DNA of 64,000 nt, from IMG/VR virus record IMGVR_UViG_3300025789_001072, positions 1-64,000 of that record; one strand, written 5' to 3'. This DNA comes from a virus. This document shows, piece by piece, positions 1 to 8,976 of the stretch. Positions within the stretch are counted from its first letter, which is position 1, and each line of letters begins with the position of its first letter. The translations under genes and the position numbers were made by a program. The notes under the pieces are model-generated. The model was not told where the DNA came from, made no database searches, and saw only the letters and a list, made by a program, of their open reading frames with translations.

Positions 1-151
1 CTTCTACTAAACATTTATCACCAGCAAGTTCTTGAATAACTGCAACCAACTGGTCTACTGTATCGCTATCTAGTTTTGTGTCAGCAGTTTGTTTGTCTGC
101 AACTAGTTGTGATACTTTAATTGTAATTGATTCTTCAAATAGTTTAGCCAT
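1..151 (-). CDS. Partial conserved phage hypothetical protein
   Basis: The 5' end of a minus-strand gene that runs off the left edge; about 50 residues are visible, starting MAKLFEESITIKVSQLV. A strong Shine-Dalgarno (GGAGAATATCA before ATG) sits inside the last codons of the upstream gene, and the two overlap by 8 bases. Short proteins with this type of N-terminus are common in T4-like marine phages, but I know no function. Confidence 0.7.
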   Translation of the reverse strand, partial: MAKLFEESITIKVSQLVADKQTADTKLDSDTVDQLVAVIQELAGDKCLVE

Positions 152-494
152 TGATATTCTCCAAAGTATTTATTCTAGGTTTACGCCCACGCTTTTTACC
201 CGCACCACGCACTGCACCATTTGCCTTAATATCATAAGCAAGACCAAGCCGTGTGGGTTCCATACCATCAATCTCTTCAATTTTATCAATAGGAACACTA
301 AACTTGCGACCGCTACGATGAGAAGAAATAAACTTCATTGTACCTTCATCACTCACGACACGATCAACATTAAGAAATAAACGTTTCTCGGTGGGCATAC
401 CGCCAAATGCTGCTATAGGACACCGTGCTAGAATACGAGTCTTGCTATTCACGACACCACGATTAATAAGGGCTGTTGCTAATTCTAAATTCAT
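144..494 (-). CDS. Hypothetical protein, basic C-terminus
   Basis: A 116-residue protein with no family I recognise. The C-terminal third is rich in Gly, Arg and Lys (GAGKKRGRKPR), which could bind nucleic acid or be a flexible tail. It lies 4 bases after the 234-residue gene upstream and overlaps the next gene, so it belongs to the same minus-strand operon as clpA. Confidence 0.65.
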   Translation of the reverse strand: MNLELATALINRGVVNSKTRILARCPIAAFGGMPTEKRLFLNVDRVVSDEGTMKFISSHRSGRKFSVPIDKIEEIDGMEPTRLGLAYDIKANGAVRGAGKKRGRKPRINTLENING

Positions 495-498
495 TATG

Positions 499-1203
499 TT
501 ACGCTTTCACTTTCTTTACTAACTTATAAACTTTTTTAATTCCATCTTGGAACAACATATATAGCAGTGGAATATTGTCTGCACTTCGGCAATAAACACG
601 AACTGTGCCATAGTAATAATGTGTTTCAAAACCTGTGGCAGTACGAGTACACCAACGATTTAGTTCGTATGGCAGTGACAAGTCATCTTTGTTGTTATTA
701 ACAAACTCATACAACTCAAGTAGATTTTCTTTCTGTGTTTTTCTGCCACTACCTTGTGATCCACCGTTTTGCCAACCCCAATAAGTTTCAAACTCAACCT
801 GATAAGGAATATCTGGGTCATACCTTGTATCACTTACCAGTTTAACATCAACTGCGATATTGTCAAGGTTTTTTATCGCTGCAATATACTGATCATTACT
901 TGTGGTAAATCCTTTGACTGCGGCAAGAAGTGATGGATCATCAAGAATAGCATCAAGTGCTGTCGTGCTATTGGTAAAGAAACGCAAGTATGATTCTTTA
1001 CGAAGCCGACAGTCTGGATCAAGGGTTTTTAAAACTTTTCGCATATTTTCACGAATATCCCAATCTCTTGGAACTGCTAATTCTACACGAAAGTGATACT
1101 TGCCATACCAAAGTTTGTTTTCAGTATCAATGTGCCACTTAAACAAATGGTCTCTGAACCGATCACGGTATTCAATCAGCGTTAATTCTGCTATTTTGGT
1201 CAT
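499..1203 (-). CDS. Hypothetical protein, 234 aa
   Basis: Soluble, mixed-charge protein with many Tyr and Trp residues and no recognised motif. Its start lies inside the end of clpA (32-base overlap), which suggests translational coupling. No signal peptide or membrane segment is visible. Function unknown. Confidence 0.65.
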   Translation of the reverse strand: MTKIAELTLIEYRDRFRDHLFKWHIDTENKLWYGKYHFRVELAVPRDWDIRENMRKVLKTLDPDCRLRKESYLRFFTNSTTALDAILDDPSLLAAVKGFTTSNDQYIAAIKNLDNIAVDVKLVSDTRYDPDIPYQVEFETYWGWQNGGSQGSGRKTQKENLLELYEFVNNNKDDLSLPYELNRWCTRTATGFETHYYYGTVRVYCRSADNIPLLYMLFQDGIKKVYKLVKKVKA

Positions 1204-3409
1204 CTTGCGCTACCAATTCCAACTTGTCAACATTTAGGTCTACCTTAATATTAGCATAGTTTCCTGTCTTGTCAAACAGTATTTTCTTTGCTAGCGGAAC
1301 TTTAATATGTTCGTGAATTGTGCGATGCATTGGTCTGGCACCAAGACTTGGAGTATAACCCGTCTTGCACAACCAATTCCACGCAGAATCAGTAAGTGAT
1401 ACTGATGTATTCTTTAGGGCAAGTTTTTCATTAAGTTCACGAATAAACTTCTCTGCAACCTTACGAATTGTAGCCCCATCAAGTTTATTGAATGTAACAA
1501 TCGCATCAACACGATTGCGGAACTCTGGACGGAAATATTCTTTAACAGCAGCATCAACTGCATCCACGTTTGTTCCGCCACCAAATCCAATAATGTTACG
1601 TTCACTATCAGCAGCACCCAAATTACTGGTCATAATAAGGATAGACTGGCGGCAATCTGCTCGTTTACCATTGGTGCCAGTGATGAAACCTTCATCCATA
1701 ACTTGCAACAGCACCTGTGAAACATCAGGATGTGCCTTTTCAATCTCATCAAAGAGAATGATGGAGTGTGGGTTCTTGGCAATCTCACTAATAAGCAAGC
1801 CACCAGCAAGGTTAGCATCCTCGTAGCCAACATAGCCAGGAGGCGCACCAATAAGGCGTGAGATAGAATGACGCTCTTGATACTCACTCATATCAAAGCG
1901 CAGCAACTTCATGCTTAAACGATCTGCCAATTGCTTTGCAAGTTCAGTCTTGCCTGTGCCAGTAGGTCCAAGGAACAGGAATGAACCAACAGGCTTGTTA
2001 TCAGCCTTAAGACCAGCCTGTGATACCCACACACGGTCTAGCACCTTGTCAACTGCGGTATCTTGATTATACACAACTGCCTTAATCTCGGCACCAATAT
2101 TTGGCATAATCTTCTGTGTATTTTCTTCGCCTAATTGACTTTCTGGAATACCAGTGATACGACTGAGTTCACGGCGAATTTGTGCAACATCAATAGTGCG
2201 TGAGCCACGTGCCTTGGTGCGGCGTAATGCTGCGGCACTATCAATAAGGTCAATTGCCTTATCTGGCAACTTCTTGTCTGCCTGATAACGAGCACTCAAT
2301 TCTACTGCTTCATTTATAGCAGCATCGGTAATCTTAACATTATGAAAAGTTTCGTAGAGTAGTTTAATGCCGCTTAAAATTTGCTTGGTAACAGCAATGG
2401 TTGGTTCATCAATTGTCACACGATTGAAACGACGCATAAGTGCACGGTCTTTTTCAAAGTGTTGGGTATACTCTTCCCATGTTGTACTAGCAATAACCTT
2501 AAACTCGCCACGAGCAAGTGCTGGTTTCAGCATATTACTCAGGTCTACTGCGCTATTACTACCGCCACCAGCACCACGCATCTGATGTGCTTCATCAATG
2601 AATAGAATAACATTACCAAGTTCAGCAGCAGCCTCTAAAATTTCTTGAATACGTTCTTCAAAGTCACCACGATACTTTGTGCCAGCAAGCAATGAACCAA
2701 TGTTTAGGCTATAAACTTCATGGTTCTTAAGAAACTTTGGAACATTTCCTTGCACAATGTTAAGGGCAAGTCCTTCGGCAATGGCAGTCTTGCCTACGCC
2801 AGCATCACCAACAAGCAACACATTGCACTTGCTTTTTCTAGCAAGAATCTGTGTCATGTCAGCAATTTCTAAATCACGACCAATTACTGGATCAATTTTG
2901 CCACTGGCTGCTTGCTCATTGAGATTGGTGCAATATTCCTCAAGTGCTTGTGCAGCATAGTTGTTGTTTTTCTTTGTTGAGGATTTCTTATAAAGTTCAA
3001 CAATCTGCTCTGGTTCCACGCCATACTTCTTTAAGAAATATGCAGCATGGCTGTGTGTTTCTTTGGAAATAGAAAGGTATAGGTCAGTAATATGAATGTT
3101 CTGACGACCAAGAAGGATTACTTGCGTAAACGCACGATTAAACACTCGTTCAAGCGTTTGAGTTTTCTTTGGTTCTACGCCATCATCATTTGATTGCGGA
3201 ACATTATCAGCAACATATTGCTCTACATCAGCAATTAGGTTATCAACATCTACGCCAAGTGTATGCAAGGTAGTTGCGAAACTACGCTCATGCAGCATAC
3301 TAATTAGCAGATGCTCAACCGTAAAATACTGATGGTTGTTATCTGTTGCAAATTGCTTTGCATACTTAACTACTTTGTCTAGGTCGCCTTGGCTATTAAT
3401 CTTACTCAT
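1172..3409 (-). CDS. clpA: ClpA/ClpB-type AAA+ unfoldase, ClpA-like
   Basis: A 745-residue Hsp100 unfoldase close to the usual ClpA length. It has an N-terminal Clp_N double repeat (about residues 1-145), a first AAA+ module with Walker A GDAGVGKT at 201-208 and Walker B ending FIDEA near 270-274, and a second module with GPTGTGKT at 480-487 and LFDEIEKAH near 551-559. The long ClpB middle coiled coil is absent. The tripeptide IGF at 606-608 lies where ClpA carries its ClpP-docking loop, so the protein could feed substrates to host ClpP; no clpP is seen here. A sigma70-like promoter has its -10 element 6 bases before the ATG, with no Shine-Dalgarno, so the mRNA is probably leaderless. Confidence 0.95.
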   Translation of the reverse strand: MSKINSQGDLDKVVKYAKQFATDNNHQYFTVEHLLISMLHERSFATTLHTLGVDVDNLIADVEQYVADNVPQSNDDGVEPKKTQTLERVFNRAFTQVILLGRQNIHITDLYLSISKETHSHAAYFLKKYGVEPEQIVELYKKSSTKKNNNYAAQALEEYCTNLNEQAASGKIDPVIGRDLEIADMTQILARKSKCNVLLVGDAGVGKTAIAEGLALNIVQGNVPKFLKNHEVYSLNIGSLLAGTKYRGDFEERIQEILEAAAELGNVILFIDEAHQMRGAGGGSNSAVDLSNMLKPALARGEFKVIASTTWEEYTQHFEKDRALMRRFNRVTIDEPTIAVTKQILSGIKLLYETFHNVKITDAAINEAVELSARYQADKKLPDKAIDLIDSAAALRRTKARGSRTIDVAQIRRELSRITGIPESQLGEENTQKIMPNIGAEIKAVVYNQDTAVDKVLDRVWVSQAGLKADNKPVGSFLFLGPTGTGKTELAKQLADRLSMKLLRFDMSEYQERHSISRLIGAPPGYVGYEDANLAGGLLISEIAKNPHSIILFDEIEKAHPDVSQVLLQVMDEGFITGTNGKRADCRQSILIMTSNLGAADSERNIIGFGGGTNVDAVDAAVKEYFRPEFRNRVDAIVTFNKLDGATIRKVAEKFIRELNEKLALKNTSVSLTDSAWNWLCKTGYTPSLGARPMHRTIHEHIKVPLAKKILFDKTGNYANIKVDLNVDKLELVAQDDQNSRINAD

Positions 3410-3415
3410 ATTACT

Positions 3416-3443
3416 AATATACCACCTTTTTGGTTAAAGTCAA
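3416..3443 (-). promoter_or_regulatory. Sigma70-like promoter for clpA, leaderless geometry
   Basis: TTGACT, 16-base spacer, TATATT on the minus strand; then AGTAAT and the ATG of clpA. With standard spacing the transcript would start at the A of the ATG. It overlaps the last codon of the dnaJ-like gene. Confidence 0.7.
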
Positions 3444-4318
3444 GTGTTTATTGGACGAATTTTCTGAATTTGATTAATTAATTGTAATTGTTGCTCGGTA
3501 AGTGCAGTAGGAATTAGGATATTAAGTTTTGCGATATATTTGCCACGTGTTCCATTACTACGAAGAAATCCTTCATCAGTAATTCCAAACTGGCTTTGAT
3601 GTTGTGTACCTGCTGGTATATTCAACTCAATAAACTTGCCACTTGGTAGATACAATGGTATCATTGCTCCCATAATTGCTTGAAAGCAATCGATGGTTAT
3701 TTCTTCAACTACATTTTCGCCATTTCGCATAAAACGTAAGTGTGGCTTGACATTAATTTGAAGTTCAAGATTGCCACGAGGAATAGCACCATTGGCATCA
3801 TCGCCTCGTCCTTGAATTGTAAACACAGAACCATGTTCAACACCTGGCGGTATATCTACTTGTATCGTTTCTTTGCTATTTGCAGTTTGATAATTTAGAA
3901 CCTTGCTTATAGGTTGTAGCGTTTCTAAAAACTCAATATCAACTACTAACCGTAGATTACGATTGCGTGGTGGTTGACGAGTTGAAAATCCAAACTGTTG
4001 TGCAAATTGTTCGTGAAATGCACCAAATGGGTCTGGCCCACCACCAAAGTTAAAATGAAATTCAAATGGATTACCTGCACCACGCTGCTGTGCCTGTCCA
4101 TATGGATTATGCTGTGCCTGTGGATTACGACGAGTATGATCATAATGCGCACGTGCATTTGGATCACTTAATGTGCTATATGCTTCATTGATCTGTTGAA
4201 ACGTTGCCTGATTACCACCCATATCTGGGTGATGCTTCTTGGCAAGGCTTCTGAATGCCGATTTTAATTCTTCGGGGCTAGCAGTTTCTGCCACACCAAG
4301 TGTTTCATAATGACTCAT
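3440..4318 (-). CDS. DnaJ/CbpA-type J-domain co-chaperone
   Basis: A 292-residue Hsp40. The J domain occupies about residues 1-65 with the DnaK-activating HPD at 30-32. A Gly/Phe/Gln-rich linker follows, then a DnaJ C-terminal substrate-binding domain from about 120. The Cys-rich zinc finger of DnaJ is missing, so the layout is that of CbpA (type II Hsp40). It presumably recruits host DnaK to virion assembly or takeover tasks. It lies directly upstream of clpA in the same direction. Its start has no Shine-Dalgarno and a promoter -10 element 6 bases upstream. Confidence 0.93.
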   Translation of the reverse strand: MSHYETLGVAETASPEELKSAFRSLAKKHHPDMGGNQATFQQINEAYSTLSDPNARAHYDHTRRNPQAQHNPYGQAQQRGAGNPFEFHFNFGGGPDPFGAFHEQFAQQFGFSTRQPPRNRNLRLVVDIEFLETLQPISKVLNYQTANSKETIQVDIPPGVEHGSVFTIQGRGDDANGAIPRGNLELQINVKPHLRFMRNGENVVEEITIDCFQAIMGAMIPLYLPSGKFIELNIPAGTQHQSQFGITDEGFLRSNGTRGKYIAKLNILIPTALTEQQLQLINQIQKIRPINT

Positions 4319-4324
4319 ATAATA

Positions 4325-4353
4325 ACTATGCCACGATACTGGTTATTTGTCAA
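4325..4353 (-). promoter_or_regulatory. Sigma70-like promoter for dnaJ-like gene
   Basis: TTGACA, 17-base spacer, CATAGT (a 4/6 -10 match), then 6 bases (TATTAT) to the ATG. Same leaderless geometry as clpA. The -10 is weak, so confidence is moderate. Confidence 0.55.
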
Positions 4354-4356
4354 GTG

Positions 4357-5013
4357 TTAAGTAGTGCTTATTGTGCCACTAGGTGGCTTTGTACCAGCCG
4401 TTGCGCTTGCTGCTGATGTTTTCTCTTGAGTTCTGCCATAAGCAGAGATACCAAGAATGGCACCGAATGCAAGGTGAATTAACCCACCATTTGACAGCGT
4501 AAGGCTTTGCCATTGAGCATAGGTAACTGTATTTGCACCTAAACTTTTTAAAAAAATTGGCATCAACATGCTTAAAATTGGAGCGGCAACAAAATCAAAG
4601 AAACAAATCAACATATAAAGCCAACCCATTGCTGGACGCCAGTAACTTTTCATCCAGTGTTCACTGGTTTTTTCTTCTTTTTTATTTTCTTCTTTGGCTA
4701 TCTGTGCACGTTCATAAGCAACTTCGTCTTCTCGCTGATCTTCATGACGATCTTCAATCGCCATCTTATGATATTCTTTTTTTTCTTCTAATGCAAAGCG
4801 CATTTCTTCAAGACGAAGTTTACGAAGTTCAATGTTGTTTTGGTCTGATTCTGATAATACAGGTGCAGATGGAGCAGCAGTTTTTAACTGCGCATCATCT
4901 GGGCGTTCATCATCTGCCATACGACGAGGGCCAACTGGCTCGTCATCATCCTCAATTGGTGCTGCCACTGGTAGTTCCTGACTTGGTTGTACCTTGGGTA
5001 GAGGCTTGGGCAT
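4357..5013 (-). CDS. 3TM-type phage holin
   Basis: The C-terminal part holds WRPAMGWLYMLICFFDF followed by further hydrophobic segments, the signature of the GTA/3TM holin family. It would form the inner-membrane lesion that starts lysis. The N-terminal half is acidic and charged with a helical region rich in Glu and Lys. The reading frame opens upstream to 5172; I chose the ATG at 5013 to limit overlap with the o-spanin gene, but no Shine-Dalgarno decides it. It follows the two spanin genes, giving a compact lysis cassette. Confidence 0.75.
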   Translation of the reverse strand: MPKPLPKVQPSQELPVAAPIEDDDEPVGPRRMADDERPDDAQLKTAAPSAPVLSESDQNNIELRKLRLEEMRFALEEKKEYHKMAIEDRHEDQREDEVAYERAQIAKEENKKEEKTSEHWMKSYWRPAMGWLYMLICFFDFVAAPILSMLMPIFLKSLGANTVTYAQWQSLTLSNGGLIHLAFGAILGISAYGRTQEKTSAASATAGTKPPSGTISTT

Positions 5014-5347
5014 CGTAGTAAGATTTGTAGGCGTTAATTTGCGCTTGATATTGTCTAATGACTTTAACAAGGTTGGCTTGGTTAACAGCCATGTCCTCGT
5101 AATCTCTTGGGTTAATGGCGAAAAGGCTTTCGCTATGTGCTTTTCCAAATGCCGTGTCAATGTGATCTTCACTTCCTGGTTTTGCTGATTTATTTACCAC
5201 ATGCCATTCTACATCACTTAACTTAACTTGGTCTACGCTAGGAAGAACAAGAGTTGGACGTTCAACAGTTACCACTGCAGTTGTGCCAACAGTTTGGCAA
5301 GCAGCGAGTAATAAACATAGTGGAATTGCTTTAGCAACCTTGAGCAT
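4952..5347 (-). CDS. Outer-membrane spanin lipoprotein (Rz1-like)
   Basis: A 131-residue protein with a lipoprotein signal (MLKVAKAIPLCLLLAAC; lipobox LLAAC) and no other membrane segment. It starts inside the end of the i-spanin-like gene with AAAGG 9 bases upstream. Position and topology fit an o-spanin that joins the i-spanin to fuse the two membranes after endolysin action. It is longer than lambda Rz1, as in separated or overlapping two-gene spanins. The call rests on lipobox and context, not on sequence similarity. Confidence 0.65.
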   Translation of the reverse strand: MLKVAKAIPLCLLLAACQTVGTTAVVTVERPTLVLPSVDQVKLSDVEWHVVNKSAKPGSEDHIDTAFGKAHSESLFAINPRDYEDMAVNQANLVKVIRQYQAQINAYKSYYDAQASTQGTTKSGTTSGSTN

Positions 5348-5732
5348 TGGTTAAACCTTTATTGACAGTATCTTCTATGCAGCGGAATGATTTGGCTGTT
5401 GCGTCATTCATACGCTTTTGTAACTCTGTTGGTTTGCTTTGTGCAAATGCGCCAAGGTCACGATTATTTTTCGTAAATTTTTCTTGGATATCTTGCACTT
5501 CATTGCGAGCAGCCTGATAGTCATCAAATGTCTTTTGTGAAACTGCTTGCTGTTCCTTTAAATCTGCTTGTGTTTTTTCAAGGGTTGCTGTCGTAGTCTT
5601 AAGAGCAAAGTCCTTGCTTGCTACTTCCTGATTCAATCTTGCTAGTTCGTCCTGTGTATACTTGAAGTAACCTACTACTGCACCGATTAATAAAACCACT
5701 GCCATTATTTTATAGATTGAAAATCCAAACAT
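5331..5732 (-). CDS. Inner-membrane spanin (Rz-like)
   Basis: A 133-residue protein with one N-terminal membrane anchor (about residues 6-24) followed by a long helical, coiled-coil-like periplasmic region rich in Gln, Lys and Asp, and two Cys near the end. This is the topology of an i-spanin. Its stop region overlaps the lipoprotein gene and its start overlaps the upstream stop as TAATG. Confidence 0.65.
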   Translation of the reverse strand: MFGFSIYKIMAVVLLIGAVVGYFKYTQDELARLNQEVASKDFALKTTTATLEKTQADLKEQQAVSQKTFDDYQAARNEVQDIQEKFTKNNRDLGAFAQSKPTELQKRMNDATAKSFRCIEDTVNKGLTNAQGC

Positions 5733-6223
5733 TAGATAATCCCACTTAGTCTCTTGATATCTGCTATATCACTATTTAACTTTTTGGTTTCATTTTTAAT
5801 TGTCACAAATTTCTGCACGGTTTCTTCATATTTTTCAGGAGAAAGCGGCACAATCTTTGTGAAATTTTCTTCGTTCATTGGTTGATAATCATCTTGCTTA
5901 TACCAACGAAATTTCCATTCGTCTGGTGAGATACCTGTTAGGTGATCTAGGTCTGTTAACATTTCATTTACATACTTGTAAAGATTTGGACGACGTTGTG
6001 CTTCAACAAAGACAAGACGATCCATATCACTTACTTCACCTGTTGATACATCGGCATCAAGAATCCAGTCATACCCATTTTCAAGGAATGATACTAAATC
6101 ATTTGCTGGCATAATATCACGAATCTTAAAACTGAGCGTGACAACATCTTGTGCTTGCCCCATCTTGCTATTATACTCATCAATGTGAATAGTATCCTTA
6201 ACCAAATAGTTGAGGTCACCCAT
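5732..6223 (-). CDS. Hypothetical T4-like phage protein
   Basis: A 163-residue acidic, soluble protein of unknown function. The frame opens to 6259, but the ATG at 6223 has a good Shine-Dalgarno (GAAGGT, 8 bases) and gives a shorter overlap. It could be a baseplate or virion accessory protein, given the 201-residue neighbour in the same operon, but nothing in the sequence proves this. Confidence 0.65.
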   Translation of the reverse strand: MGDLNYLVKDTIHIDEYNSKMGQAQDVVTLSFKIRDIMPANDLVSFLENGYDWILDADVSTGEVSDMDRLVFVEAQRRPNLYKYVNEMLTDLDHLTGISPDEWKFRWYKQDDYQPMNEENFTKIVPLSPEKYEETVQKFVTIKNETKKLNSDIADIKRLSGII

Positions 6224-6233
6224 TTGTAAACCT

Positions 6234-6797
6234 TCAGATATTAGGGACGGGCGCTGCATTAGGCTCTCCTTCGGGTTGTTCTTGTGGTTGCGGTGTGGTA
6301 TCTTGCTTGGTATTGGTCTGGTCAGTCAAACCTTTTTCCATGCTATTTTGTAGATCACTTAAGTCTACTTCTTCACCGGCAATGTCTACTGAACCTTGTT
6401 TAATGTCAGCCATAAGTTTCTTTGGTAGCATCATCTCTACATACCAGATTGGAAAGTCAACAAGTTTACCTTTATGACTGCCTGGGCGAATGTCTTGAGG
6501 ACTGCGAATTTCAACAGGCATTTGCACAACATCTTTTTCATAGGTAATCTTTGCACCATATGGAATAAGACGCTTGGCTGCTGCTGGATCAGGCATACGA
6601 TCACGTGGCCACATAAACTTGCACTTTACCCAATAACGACTAATTTTAGGACCATCTACAAGTTCGCCAATGCGCCAGTTTGGAAATGTGTAAAAATCCA
6701 TGCTGTCTAACACTCGCTCAAAGTCGCATAACATGCTGACAGCAGCATCACTCATATAAATCTTTTTAACACTATCAATATTTGGTTTAACACTCAT
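6234..6797 (-). CDS. Hypothetical phage structural-type protein
   Basis: The 187-residue product from the ATG at 6797, chosen because AAAGGTG lies 5 bases upstream. A globular N-terminal part with many aromatic residues is followed by a Gln/Pro/Glu/Thr-rich disordered tail. Function unknown. A TAAATA late-type element lies upstream (near 6810-6817). Confidence 0.6.
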   Translation of the reverse strand: MSVKPNIDSVKKIYMSDAAVSMLCDFERVLDSMDFYTFPNWRIGELVDGPKISRYWVKCKFMWPRDRMPDPAAAKRLIPYGAKITYEKDVVQMPVEIRSPQDIRPGSHKGKLVDFPIWYVEMMLPKKLMADIKQGSVDIAGEEVDLSDLQNSMEKGLTDQTNTKQDTTPQPQEQPEGEPNAAPVPNI

Positions 6798-6908
6798 GGC
6801 AACACCTTTGAGATATTTATGATTGTACAGCACCTTCAAAGATTACAATATAATTGTCATATTACATCATTAAATACTTTTGTGTTACAACCAACACAGG
6901 AATCTCAA

Positions 6909-7682
6909 ATGCAGCATAAGCGTAAACAGAAGTATAATCAGCCAATGAATAGTTTTAACAATGGAAACGGAAACTCACACAAACGAAATTATAATAATGT
7001 TATAGAACCTGACCAGTTCGCACCTGCTAAAAAAAGAAATGTAGATATAATCCCAAGAAACCTTAATCAAGAACATTATCTTGATTTACTAATGGATGAT
7101 AGCGTAAGTATCATCATCGCAAGCGGACCAGCGGGAACTGGTAAAACCTTGCTAGCAATGCAAGCCGCAATTAAAGCCTTAAAAAATCGTGAAATTGAAC
7201 GCATTATTCTCACTAGACCAGCAGTGGGTGTAGAAGGTGAAAAGCACGGTTTTCTACCAGGTGACCTAAATCAAAAAATGGAACCTTGGACCAAGCCACT
7301 ATTTGATGTTCTCCACGAGTATTATAGTATTCGTGAAACTCAACAGATGGTAGAAACAGGTGTAATTGAAATTTGCCCACTTGCATTTATGCGTGGTCGC
7401 ACATTCAAGAACTCTATGATTATTGCTGACGAAATGCAGAACGCAACACCTAATCAAATGAAGATGTTGCTTACTCGTATTGGTGAAGGCAGTCGCATTG
7501 TTGTAACAGGTGACGTTCGTCAAACTGACAGAACAGAAGGTGAAAATGGTTTGTTAGACTTTAGCCGTCTTATTGACCGTTTTGCTGACAGTGACCATGT
7601 TGGAACAGTTGAGTTCAACGGTGGTGACATTGAACGTCATCCTGCAGTTGAAGAAATTCTACGCATCTACGGCGATATTTAA
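6909..7682 (+). CDS. phoH: PhoH-like ATPase
   Basis: A 257-residue P-loop ATPase of the PhoH family, near-universal in marine T4-like phages. Walker A is GPAGTGKT at residues 73-80; Walker B/sensor region reads MIIADEMQNATPNQ, a PhoH hallmark. An N-terminal extension of about 55 polar residues precedes the core. The ATG at 6909 is preferred over 6819 because AGGA lies 8 bases upstream. Its molecular role is unsettled; host PhoH is phosphate-regulated in some bacteria. It is the only plus-strand gene in this region and ends convergently with the next one. Confidence 0.93.
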   Translation: MQHKRKQKYNQPMNSFNNGNGNSHKRNYNNVIEPDQFAPAKKRNVDIIPRNLNQEHYLDLLMDDSVSIIIASGPAGTGKTLLAMQAAIKALKNREIERIILTRPAVGVEGEKHGFLPGDLNQKMEPWTKPLFDVLHEYYSIRETQQMVETGVIEICPLAFMRGRTFKNSMIIADEMQNATPNQMKMLLTRIGEGSRIVVTGDVRQTDRTEGENGLLDFSRLIDRFADSDHVGTVEFNGGDIERHPAVEEILRIYGDI

Positions 7683-8014
7683 TTCGTAGGGCGACTTAAT
7701 ATTTTTAAGAGTTGCCAATTATTATAGGCTTCTTCAACGGATGGATTCTCGTGAGTTTGATCTTTTACCCAACTGGTTTCACGAACCCACCCGTTGATTT
7801 TATTTTTATAAGAAGCAACCATCCATGCTTCTACTAGGTATTGCTCATACCATGTATCTTTGCCATTGTCGTCTTTTTGTATGCCAAAGAAAGCATTGCC
7901 ATCCATTATAGCAATTACTTCTGCAATAGGACGTAAGATACGTTTTTCTTCCGCAGTAAATTTCTTTTTGCGTGTTTTCTTGTAAGTGTTGTGTATATGA
8001 CTAAGAATTTCCAT
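7679..8014 (-). CDS. Hypothetical protein next to clamp loader
   Basis: A 111-residue basic protein with several Trp and Lys clusters. It follows the clamp-loader gene with a 14-base overlap, the place where T4 has gp62, but it is much shorter than gp62 and I see no real similarity. It may be a replication accessory protein by context only. Confidence 0.6.
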   Translation of the reverse strand: MEILSHIHNTYKKTRKKKFTAEEKRILRPIAEVIAIMDGNAFFGIQKDDNGKDTWYEQYLVEAWMVASYKNKINGWVRETSWVKDQTHENPSVEEAYNNWQLLKILSRPTN

Positions 8015-8936
8015 TAATTTCCGCTAACTCACACAATGTAGCACTTAGGTTAATTTCAGCATCGGCAACCATAGAATGATTGACTAGTCCATTGCGAATG
8101 ATAACAATAGCACGATCTTGTCCTTCATCGGTGGTTGAAAATAACTCAAGGTTGTCATACATCCAACGAAATACTTCTTCAATTTCATCACTACGAACTT
8201 GATTGCATAGAAGTTTACGTGCCTCTCGTACCTTACCACTCTTGAATAAATCAACTGCGGCAATACGATAATCTGTGCTACTCTGTGAATCGTTGCTTGC
8301 AGAACTTAAAGAACCACCATTGCTTGCACTTTGCAAACTGTTGATACACTTACGTAGGTCAGGATAGGCTGCAGTTACATAAACGTCTAGGGTATCTAAA
8401 TCAAAATCAACATTTTCTTCAACAAGAATAGTAGCAGCACGAGCAGTAAACTCAGTCTTATCAAGACGTTCAATATGAAATCCCTGACAGCGGCTATGCA
8501 GTGCTGGAATAATCTTATTGGGATAGTTACAGGTCATGATAAACCTAGCACTGCTGCTATAAGTTTCCATCAAACCACGCAACACTGCCTGTGCGCTCGG
8601 TGAAAGATAATCTGCCTCATCAAGCAGCACAATCTTAAACTCACCAAATGGCATCGTAGATACAAATCCTTCAATCTTATCACGAATGAAGTCTACGCCA
8701 TTGTCTCGTGAAGCATTGATTTGTAGAACGTCGTAGTCATCTACGCCCAAGTCATGGATAAGAACCTTTGCTAAGGTAGTTTTACCTGTGCCTGGTCCGC
8801 CGCTGAATAGCAAGTGTGGAATAGTTGCATCACTAATCCACTGGCGAACCTGTGCTTCTTGTGTGGCATCACGCCACACATAATCCGTCACGCTAGATGG
8901 ACGATACCGTTCAACCCAAAGATAATTTTTTGTCAT
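8001..8936 (-). CDS. Sliding-clamp loader large subunit (gp44/RFC-like)
   Basis: A 311-residue AAA+ clamp loader ATPase. It begins WVERYRPSSVTDYV, typical of RFC small subunits and T4 gp44. Walker A is GGPGTGKT at 46-53, Walker B is LLDEAD near 104-109, and the arginine-finger SRC motif is present (HSRCQGF). It would load the phage sliding clamp on primer-template DNA. A Ser/Asn-rich stretch in the collar linker is unusual. The start lacks a Shine-Dalgarno and lies 6 bases after a promoter -10 element. Confidence 0.93.
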   Translation of the reverse strand: MTKNYLWVERYRPSSVTDYVWRDATQEAQVRQWISDATIPHLLFSGGPGTGKTTLAKVLIHDLGVDDYDVLQINASRDNGVDFIRDKIEGFVSTMPFGEFKIVLLDEADYLSPSAQAVLRGLMETYSSSARFIMTCNYPNKIIPALHSRCQGFHIERLDKTEFTARAATILVEENVDFDLDTLDVYVTAAYPDLRKCINSLQSASNGGSLSSASNDSQSSTDYRIAAVDLFKSGKVREARKLLCNQVRSDEIEEVFRWMYDNLELFSTTDEGQDRAIVIIRNGLVNHSMVADAEINLSATLCELAEINGNS

Positions 8937-8942
8937 AAGATT

Positions 8943-8971
8943 ATACTAACACTGAGTTAGAGGAATGTCAA
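8943..8971 (-). promoter_or_regulatory. Sigma70-like promoter for clamp loader, leaderless geometry
   Basis: TTGACA, 17-base spacer, TAGTAT, then AATCTT and the ATG. A transcript from it would start at the ATG itself. Confidence 0.65.
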
Positions 8972-8976
8972 CTATT

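Noticed and set aside
1365-2960. Plus-strand reading frames opposite clpA
   Set aside because: They are antisense shadows of a well-conserved gene, with no RBS and no protein-like composition.
7679-8014. T4 gp62 clamp-loader small subunit
   Set aside because: Only the position fits; the product is much shorter and I see no similarity.
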